DNA of 64,000 nt from Lantana camara (taxonomy: Eukaryota > Streptophyta > Magnoliopsida > Lamiales > Verbenaceae). The notes beneath the pieces are model-generated. The model saw only the letters and a program-made list of their open reading frames with translations, was not told the origin of the DNA and did not search any database. The DNA lies in NCBI GenBank assembly GCA_037501455.1, contig CM074864.1:34250001-34314000 (forward strand), written 5' to 3'. Below are positions 56,887 through 64,000 of the stretch, one piece after another; positions within the stretch are counted from its first letter, which is position 1; every line of letters starts with the position of its first letter. The position numbers and the translations under genes are program-made.

Positions 56887-59800
56887 TGTAACACCCCCGG
56901 AGCGAAGGGTGCCACATCCCCCGCACTAGGGTCCAACACGAGTAACGAAATGGAAGTTCGCACCCGTATCAAACCGTAGCGAACGGGAGACACACAAAAC
57001 TCACACCCTCATTAGGCGGCCTAGACCCTCGAAACTGCGCAAATTAAAATCAGAGTAGCGGAAGCAATTAAAGCAATTAACAAGCTAAACATATATCCCA
57101 AGATCATCACATATACATTTCAAAAGTGGGGAAGGGTCAAACATTCCTGCTAGTTCATATACAGAATATACAATGCCATCACAGCCCAAAAACGAAAGTG
57201 TAATTGTAAATACATAACTCCAAGTACATAAGCAAAAGAGAAAGTAAACCACTACGAATGCATGAGGACTCAAGCTAAACCACAAGTAAACTCCAAAAGA
57301 CACTTGCCGCCTAGCTTGACTCGGAAGAACCTGCAACTCAAACGAAAGGAAAAAGGGAACAACAACAACGAGGGTTAGTCCTAATGACTAGTGAGGGGGC
57401 TAACGCACGCACCCGATATATATATAGAGCAAAGCATTTAATCAAAACATAAAATCCTTGAACCGAGAGTGGTTTTTGCAAGCCAAATTAATTCCCGTGA
57501 TATCGATGTATATATAGATTAAAGCAAAGGGAAAAAGGCCAAAAGCCAAACTCCAAGTTTTAGGTAAATTAAGAATCCACTCTCGTTCCATAGATCATAC
57601 AAAGCTAAACCAACTCGGCGAGTACGAGTCACACACTAAACTCCCATATACGAAGATCAAAGCAAAACAAAACAAATCATCATCCATCCCCAACACCGGT
57701 TGATAGAAGGGTTGATCGGCCCTAACTATCCACATACAGAAATGAGACAAGGTTTAATTACTACCTTGAAACCTTCGGCGGTGGCCTCCGCCGGCTCAAG
57801 AGAAACACCCTTCCTCAACCTCCTAAGGTTGGGTGAGACTCTCAAATGGAGGTGTTGATGGAAGAGCTCGGTGACCCCTCGGTCGTCCCGAGATTACCAT
57901 ACCACACTCCGGGGCCCAAACATATCACGAAAGTCACACAAACTTATTTCAAAGCTTATCTTTCAAAGCCAATCTCGCTTACACACACACACACTTGCAC
58001 AAAACTAAACTTTTCAAACGAAAGCTAAATAGTATATATACTTATACAAAACTTTTTCAAATTCTAATAACAAAGGGGAGAAATCCCTCGAAATATGTAT
58101 GATACACGTATTTACCATATATTATACGTACTCATATGCGAGGTTTCAAATCAAATAGGGTTTAGGTCAAATAACTAAAGGAACCAAAACCTCACCTTGC
58201 AACGGACGTAGCGGAGACCAAAAAGGGGAAACCGGACACCTACGGAGCAAGCTCGTCCCCAACAGGAAGATCCTCTGGACAGGACAAACAACAAGGAACA
58301 CTCTTAGACTCAATATGAACCACATTGACCCTCGGTACATGCGTATGTATGCTTACGATGCAAATGATATCAAAGGAATTCATAATGAAGCGATATACGA
58401 GTATACAAGGCACCTAGGAGCATATATCATAAACGAGGATGTAAATCAAAGCATAAATTCATAACATAAGGCTTAGCACATAATAACACAAGCTAATCAT
58501 GCATATACATAAAAAATGAGGCAAGAAAGATCAACAAGAAACAACGAAAAGGCGAAAGAAATCTCATTGGACGCACCCTGATTGACACGGCCGTGTCAGA
58601 AAACAAAGGGAAACGAACACGGCCGTGTCAGAAAACAAAGGGAAACGGACACGGCCGTGTCAGGTAAATAAATTCGAAAAAAAACATTTTCGACAGCTTG
58701 ATACGGCCATGTCCACTTTCCTTTGTAAACTGACGCGGCCGTGTCAGGCGGAAAATTCAGAAAAAAAACAATGTCAAGGGCTCAACACGGCCGTGTCCAT
58801 TTTTCTTTGAAACTTGACGCGGCCGTGTCAGGCCTTCGGCCTGGAAATATTTTGGCGAAAAATTGGCCAAAAATGGAAGCAAAACAGGGGTTTTCGGTTG
58901 GGGCTTCAAGGGAACATCTTATGCCTTTCAAAATACATACAATATACATCCAAATGACACCAATTCACCAAAGTTTCATGCCCAACAAGTAGCCACAATC
59001 TAAGCTTCAAAAATGCAAGTAATCAAGGCAAGAAAAGAGGAAAGAAATGCATCAAGTATATCTCATCCAATCTCAAGCTCATTAATGGCAATGTGATCAT
59101 ATCTCAACCACCAAGAGAGAAGAAGTAATAAATGGCAAGAATCAAACTCTAGGAGTCAAATATCCTCATCATATCCCAAGGAAACAAAGAAGGAGCAAGA
59201 ATCAATCAAATTCTCCCTAACCAACATGCTATCCATATCTCATCAATCAACCATGGAAACCAACTCATGAGAGAATAAAAGAAAGAAGAGGGAGTGTAGA
59301 TGACAACCATGAACTTACCTTTCAATTTGGAGAAGCTTTGATGAAGATTTGAGCTTGAATTCACAAGGTTGGACAATGGGGTTTCTCTTCCTTCTTGCTT
59401 TGCTTGCTTGACCGATATTAAGGGAGAGAGGGGGAGAGTGGATCGGTTTAGGGGGGTTTAGGGGCTGAGTTTGGTTAGTTAACTCAAGTATAACCCAAGG
59501 TTAAGGCTTAGTTGGGTTGAGGTGGGGTCCACAACTCAAAGCTAGGTCAAAGGGTTGTCTCTCAAGCATAAGGGGCTCGTTACGGGTGAAATTCGAAGGT
59601 CTTAAAGAACTTAGAAAAATGGGAGCCTTGTCCCATCGAACCCGAATCGTCGAAACGAGTTCAATGGAGGTGACGGAATTCGAATCCGAATTCCCGAGCT
59701 CAAAATACGCGTCCCGGAACCCAAGGTGCGGTAAATGCTCTTTAGTCTCCTTTAGGTCCCGTCTCCAAAACGAACCCAAAAAGGCAAGCAAAACAATTAC

Positions 59801-60055
59801 CAAAACATGTAACGAGCACATAACCGAGTCCATAAAACATATAATTAACACATATCACAAATTCACAGAAATCAGAATTAAATACGGATCCAAACGAGCA
59901 AGTATAAGGTTAATCAAATTCATATCAAAGCAATTAAGTTCAAATAACTTCAATTAATCCACGTTAACAATAAATATCATATAATCACGTAAAGAATTAA
60001 TTGAATAGCGCACATAATAAATTACCTGAAGAGTCTGATCAGTCGGGATGTTACA
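56887..60055 (-). mobile_element. 3' LTR of the right-hand Tekay-like element
   Basis: The plus strand starts TGTAACACCCCCGG and ends GGGATGTTACA, so on the minus strand the LTR runs TGTAACATCCC...GGGTGTTACA, 3169 bp. The polypurine tract (minus AAGGAGGGAGGTT, 60056-60068) precedes it. The probable target-site copy on the left is GCTAC (56882-56886); its partner is outside the window. Seven GACACGGCCGTGTC palindromes lie at 58584-58829. Confidence 0.9.
58584..58829. repeat. Array of seven GACACGGCCGTGTC palindromes
   Basis: Seven perfect or near-perfect copies of the 14-bp palindrome occur in 246 bp, two of them inside a 37-bp direct repeat (AGAAAACAAAGGGAAACG). Spacing is irregular. Position is 1.23-1.47 kb from the LTR 5' end. 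Confidence 0.9.
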
Positions 60056-60068
60056 AACCTCCCTCCTT
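60056..60068 (-). promoter_or_regulatory. Polypurine tract of the Tekay-like element
   Basis: The minus strand reads AAGGAGGGAGGTT immediately before the 3' LTR. The preceding ACAGGTCCTTTTG is shared with the LARD-like element at 22450-22461. Confidence 0.88.
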
Positions 60069-60083
60069 CAAAAGGACCTGTCC

Positions 60084-61259
60084 TCAGGTCCGAGGCGAGG
60101 TCTTGAAAAGCTCCAGATACAACTGTTTCATCTTACTCTCGGTCTCCCAAGTGGCTTCCTCGGATTCTTGATCACGCCACAAGACTTTCACAAGAGGGAT
60201 TTGCCTATTCCTCAACTCTTGCATCTTCCGGTCCAACACCTGAACTGGATACTTCTTAAAGGTCAAATCCGGTTCCAACTGAACTTTCTCGACTGGAAAA
60301 ATAGAAGACTCATCGGGATAATGTTTCCGAAGCTGCGAGACATGAAACACATTGTGAATCCCGGTTAAGCTCGGCGGTAAATCAAGTCTGTAGGCTACTT
60401 CCTCAACTCGATCAAGGATCTCAAAGGGGCCTAAGTAGCGAGGGTTAAGCTTCCCGCCTTTACCAATCCGAGCATACCCTTTTCTAGGAGATGCCTTTAA
60501 AAAGACCTTATCTCCTTTCTCAAACTCTAAAGGTTGTCTTCTCCTATATGCATAACTTTTCTGCCGGTCTTGGGCCACTTTCAACCTCTGTCGAATCATT
60601 TTAACCCTCTCGATGGTGTCCTGAATCTCCTTAGGTTTCTTAGCCCTTTCGAGCTTTCCGTCTGTAGTCCATCTCCACTCGTCTATATCCCAAAAGAGAG
60701 GGGATCGGCATTTCCTTCCATATAATGCCTCATACGGTGCCATGCCAATAGAAGACTGGAAGCTGTTATTGTAGGCATACTCGATCAAATCCAACTGTTC
60801 ATCCCACGAATTCGGATAATCCAAGGCACAAGCACGAAGCATGTCCTCGAGATACCTTATTAGCCTTTCAGATTGGCCATCCGTCTGTGGGTGAAATGCA
60901 GTACTAAACTGAAGCTTTGTACCCAAATCCTTCTGCAACTCGTGCCAAAAACTGGATGTAAACCGAGGATCCCTATCTGAAACAATACTGACCGGGGTAC
61001 CATGCAATCTAACAATCTCTTTCCGATATAATCGGGCCAATTTAGGAACCTTATTAGACATCTTCACCTTCAGAAAATGTGCTGACTTCGTCAACCGATT
61101 AATAATCACCCAAATCCCATCGGAACCTCCTTTGGTCCTTGGCAAGCCGGACACAAAGTCCATTGTCACTTGCTCCCACTTCCACTCGGGTATTGGAAGT
61201 GGTTGGAGAGTTCCTCCCGGTTTCTGGTGTTCTGCCTTCATCACCTGGCATGTTTGACA
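60084..61259 (-). pseudogene. int: Integrase with C-terminal chromodomain-like region
   Basis: An uninterrupted frame of 386 codons. It has the DDE core: WEQVTMDFVSGLP (Asp), VSIVSDRDPRFTSSFWHELQ (Asp) and FHPQTDGQSERLIRYLEDML (Glu). It continues through YAYNNSFQSSIGMAPYEALY and GPFEILDRVEEVAYRLDLP to a C-terminal chromodomain-like segment (PLVKVLWRDQESEEATWE). This marks a chromovirus of the Tekay/Del type, whose integrase tail is thought to guide insertion to chromatin. The catalytic domain is intact, but a TGA at 61260-61262, apparently a CGA Arg codon changed by one C-to-T step, separates it from the zinc-binding N-terminus. Confidence 0.93.
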
Positions 61260-61688
61260 TCATCTAACGTAGTTAGCGACGTCTCTCTTCATGCCGTTCC
61301 ACCAATATGAAGTCCTTAAATCCCTGTATATTTTGGTGGTACCGGGATGTACTTCATATGCTGACTTGTGAGATTCCTCAAGTACTAACTGCTTCAACTG
61401 ATCCGGAACACAAACCCGAGTCTTGAATCGAAACAACCCCGAATCATCAAATCCAAACTTGGTTTCAGGATCATCTCTTGATTTAATTACCAATTTTTGA
61501 ATCTCCGGATCCACGGACTGAGCTTCTATTAAACGCTGCTTCAAAACCGGTTGGACCGAAATATTAGCCAAACGAGCCTCTGAAACCATAACCACTGAAT
61601 TCTGCCTACTAGAACCTGCTTCCAAACCTGAGACACTAGCCTTCCTACTCAAAGCATCCGCCACCACATTGGCTTTACCCGGATGGTA
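61260..61688 (-). pseudogene. rnh-int: RNase H end and zinc-binding N-terminus of integrase
   Basis: The minus-strand frame starts after a TAG at 61689-61691 within what should be YHPGKAN. It then reads VVADALSRKA (the last RNase H Asp), a linker, and the HHCC zinc domain (HKSAYEVHPGTTKIYRDL, WWNGMKRDVANYVR). The final two Cys lie past the TGA at 61260. The TAG looks like CAG with one transition. Confidence 0.9.
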
Positions 61689-62381
61689 CTAAATCTTACA
61701 ATCATAATCCTCAAGCAGCTCCATCCATCTTCTCTGTCTCACATTCAGATCCTTTTGGGTAAACAGATACTTAAGACTCTGGTGGTCGGTGAACACTTCA
61801 AAAGTGACTCCATAAAGATAATGTCGCCATTTCATCAAAGCAAACACCACTGCCGCGAGTTCCAAGTCATGAGTGGGATAGTTCTTCTCATGATCCTTTA
61901 ATTTCCTTGAGACGTAGGCTACCACCTTACCATTCTGCATCAACACACAACCGAGACCTTCCTTCGAGGCGTCTGTGTAAACTGAGTAGCCTTCTGAACC
62001 CTCGGGTAGGGTTAAAACCGGTGCAGTGGTCAATCTTCCCTTAAGAGTTTGGAAACTCTTCTCACACGCCTCATCCCACTCGAATTTAACCTCCTTCTTA
62101 GTTAACCGGGTCAACGGGGAGGCAATCTTCGAGAAATCTTTCACAAAGCGCCTGTAGTACCCTGCTAACCCGAGAAAACTTCTCACTTCTGAGGCATTTT
62201 TAGGTTGCTTCCAAAGCATCACCGTCTCAATTTTCGCCGGATCCACTTCTATACCATTCCCAGAAATGAAGTGACCTAAAAAGGAAACTCGATCCAGCCA
62301 GAACTCGCATTTACTGAACTTAGCAAACAATCTGTGCTCCCGAAGTGTAGACAAGACAATACTCAAATGCCGCGCGTGCTC
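61689..62381 (-). pseudogene. rt-rnh: RT thumb and RNase H
   Basis: A 225-codon frame: [60 protein letters not shown], then RNase H with [19 protein letters not shown] (Asp), [20 protein letters not shown] (Glu) and [14 protein letters not shown] (Asp). All three are in place. The frame follows a TAA at 62382-62384 that splits it from the RT palm, and ends at the TAG 61689-61691. Confidence 0.92.
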
Positions 62382-62816
62382 TTACTCGGACCTCGAATAC
62401 ACCAGAATATCATCTATAAAGATGACCACGAATTTATCGAGGTAAGGTCGGAATATTCGGTGCATCATATCCATAAACGCGGCTGGGGCATTGGTAAGAC
62501 CAAAAGGCATGACCACAAACTCGAAATGCCCGTATCTTGTGTTGAAACCCGTCTTCGGTATATCTCCCTCCCGGATACGCAATTGGTAATACCCTTGCCT
62601 TAAATCCAACTTCGAATAAACACTTGAGCCTTGCAGTAGGTTGAACAACTCTTCAATGTGAGGGAGCGGGTATTTATTCTTAACCGTTAACCGGTTCAGC
62701 TCATGGTAGTCAATACACATCCGTAAAGTCCCGTCTTTCTTCTTTACAAACAGGACCGGAGCACCCCACGGAGAAGTGCTCGGGCGAATGTAACCACATT
62801 CTAAGAGCTCGTCCAA
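62382..62816 (-). pseudogene. rt: Reverse transcriptase fingers and palm
   Basis: A 144-codon frame with [56 protein letters not shown] (first catalytic Asp), [20 protein letters not shown] and [12 protein letters not shown] (catalytic Asp pair). It copies element RNA into DNA inside particles. A TAA at 62817-62819 precedes it and another at 62382-62384 ends it; otherwise the domain is complete. Confidence 0.93.
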
Positions 62817-64000
62817 TTACGTCTTCAACTCCTTTAACTCGGCTGGAGCCATCCTATAGGGAGATTTCGTGTACGGTTCTGCTCCAGGATAGAGATCTAT
62901 TACAAACTCGACGTCCCGATCCGGAGGTAAAGATCCCAAGTTCTCCGGAAACACATCGGGGAATTCCTTCACGATCTCCGTCTCCTCGAGCTTGGCCTGA
63001 TCCTTTGGCTTATTCAAAAGGTAGGCCACGTAGCCCGTCGCACCGTCCTGGAACATTCTACTAGCTTCCATAAAGGAAATAAACGGGCAGGTCTTCAACC
63101 TCTGACCCGCAAAGACCGTAGAACTCAAGGTCACCTTCTTAGCAAAACAGTTAATCATAGCCCGATATCGATACAACCAGTCCATGCCTAAAATTACTCC
63201 ATACTTCTTGATAGGCATCTTGATCAAATCTGCCGGATACTCTATACCTTCCAAGACCACCGGACAACCACGGTAAACACAATTCGTAGACAAGGCAGCA
63301 CCAAGGGGAGAAGAGACAATAAAAGAATCATCGAAACAAGCAACAGGCAATGGAAGAGTAGCAATAAGCTGGGAAGCAATAAATGAATGCGTTGCTCCCG
63401 GATCAAACAATGCATGCAATGGAATGCCATGAATATGGATAGTACCTTCAACAACGGCGTTGGCATCCACCTCTACATCCTCTTCCTCGCCCTCCAAAGC
63501 ATAAGCTCTCGCTTGGATCGGTGCTCTCGGAGGCATCACATTCAAGGGCTGAGGAGCTCGAGGCTGATGGCCTTTCATCTGAGGACAAGTGCTAATCAAA
63601 TGGCCGGGCTCTCCGCACTTATAACATCTCCTCAATTTCTTCCGACAATTCTCCTCAGTGTGATTGGGACCCTTGCAATAACCACATTGAATCGGGGCCG
63701 GTAAAGCTGGCGCCGCGGGGACCGGAGGTCGAGCTTTCTTGACTGAAGTGTTAGGACCTTGGGGTTTGAAAACCGGAGGCCCACCATAGGATGTAGGCCT
63801 CTTCCCCAAATTTGAACTCGAACCTTGGCCCGAAGAGTAGGTCGGCCTCAATCTTGTATTGTTAGCTTCCACTTTGATCGCTTTCCTCGTAGCCTTCTCC
63901 CACGTATCCACGGTAGCCGCCTTAAGAGCACTCTGAATATCACATCTCAAACCATGAATAAAGTTCTGTGCCTTCTGGGTGTCATCATTGGAAATGTGTG
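62817..64000 (-). pseudogene. gag-pr: gag C-terminus and protease of the Tekay-like element (continues past window)
   Basis: The frame is open from the window edge to a TAA at 62817-62819. It begins within the capsid domain (NFIHGLRCDIQSALKAATVD), then a basic Pro-rich linker, two zinc knuckles (CGYCKGPNHTEENC and CYKCGEPGHLISTC), and the aspartic protease starting IHGIPLHALFDPGATHSFIA. The Asp is in DPG, where retroviral-type proteases more often have DSG or DTG. The region VILGMDWLYRYRAMINCFAK and a linker lead into RT (DVEFVIDLYPGAEPYTKSPY). The capsid N-terminus and 5' LTR lie beyond 64000. Confidence 0.92.

Noticed and set aside
58584..58829. Regularly repeated short palindromes that might suggest a CRISPR array
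   Set aside because: Plant nuclear DNA, irregular spacing, partly repeated spacers, no cas genes, and position inside an LTR.
60048..62603. Plus-strand frames across the right-hand element
   Set aside because: They are antisense shadows of conserved gag-pol domains, with no features of the Tat antisense gene.

Overview
The window looks like repeat-dense nuclear DNA of a flowering plant, probably a dicot. The evidence is a ten-exon plant gene with GT-AG introns, plastid DNA carrying stops and deletions, and Ty3/Gypsy and Ty1/Copia LTR retrotransposons nested in one another. The species cannot be named from the sequence. About 90% of the window is transposable element, and I can support only one intact host gene.

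Left block (1-27181): a stack of LTR elements, mostly of the chromovirus (Tekay/Del-like) type, with LTRs starting TGTAAC and ending near GGTGCTACA. A plus-strand LTR (1-1622) cuts a minus-strand gag (1623-2696) whose primer-binding site and 2.57-kb LTR follow (2926-5511). Next come an LTR fragment (5512-6179), a truncated reverse LTR (6180-7852), a gag/protease remnant (7853-8356) and its 3.4-kb 3' LTR (8785-12230). A solo LTR (12307-14903, target-site duplication GTCTG) sits inside a small Copia LTR relic. A complete non-autonomous element (16282-26401, duplication TTCAT) has ~3.9-kb LTRs around a 2.2-kb interior without genes, and it lies inside another LTR (15367-16281 plus 26402-27181).

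Gene island (27473-32025, minus strand): ten exons join in frame to a 330-residue protein with a PAM2 motif, a basic linker and two RRMs. This is the plant CID8-13 type of poly(A)-binding-protein-interacting RNA-binding protein. Upstream lie a 310-bp Mutator-type MITE (33339-33648, 9-bp duplication) and probable relics of a CACTA transposon.

Right block (34308-64000): a nuclear copy of plastid psaA and the start of psaB (34308-35019 continuing at 55302-56886) was split by a minus-strand Tat-type Gypsy element (35020-55301, duplication AGATC). That element has an archaeal-type second RNase H and a plus-strand antisense gene. It was itself split by a plus-strand Copia element (44309-54224, duplication GGTAT) with nearly identical LTRs but a ruined interior. 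A fourth element, a fairly well-preserved Tekay-like Gypsy on the minus strand, entered the psaB part at 56887 and runs off the right end.

The least expected pattern is that several unrelated elements carry their own short GC-rich interrupted palindrome repeated two to seven times (for example GGGAACGGCCGTTCCC, GACACGGCCGTGTC, GTGCGGGACTGCCCGCAC). In the Gypsy LTRs these sit about 0.9-1.5 kb from the LTR 5' end.
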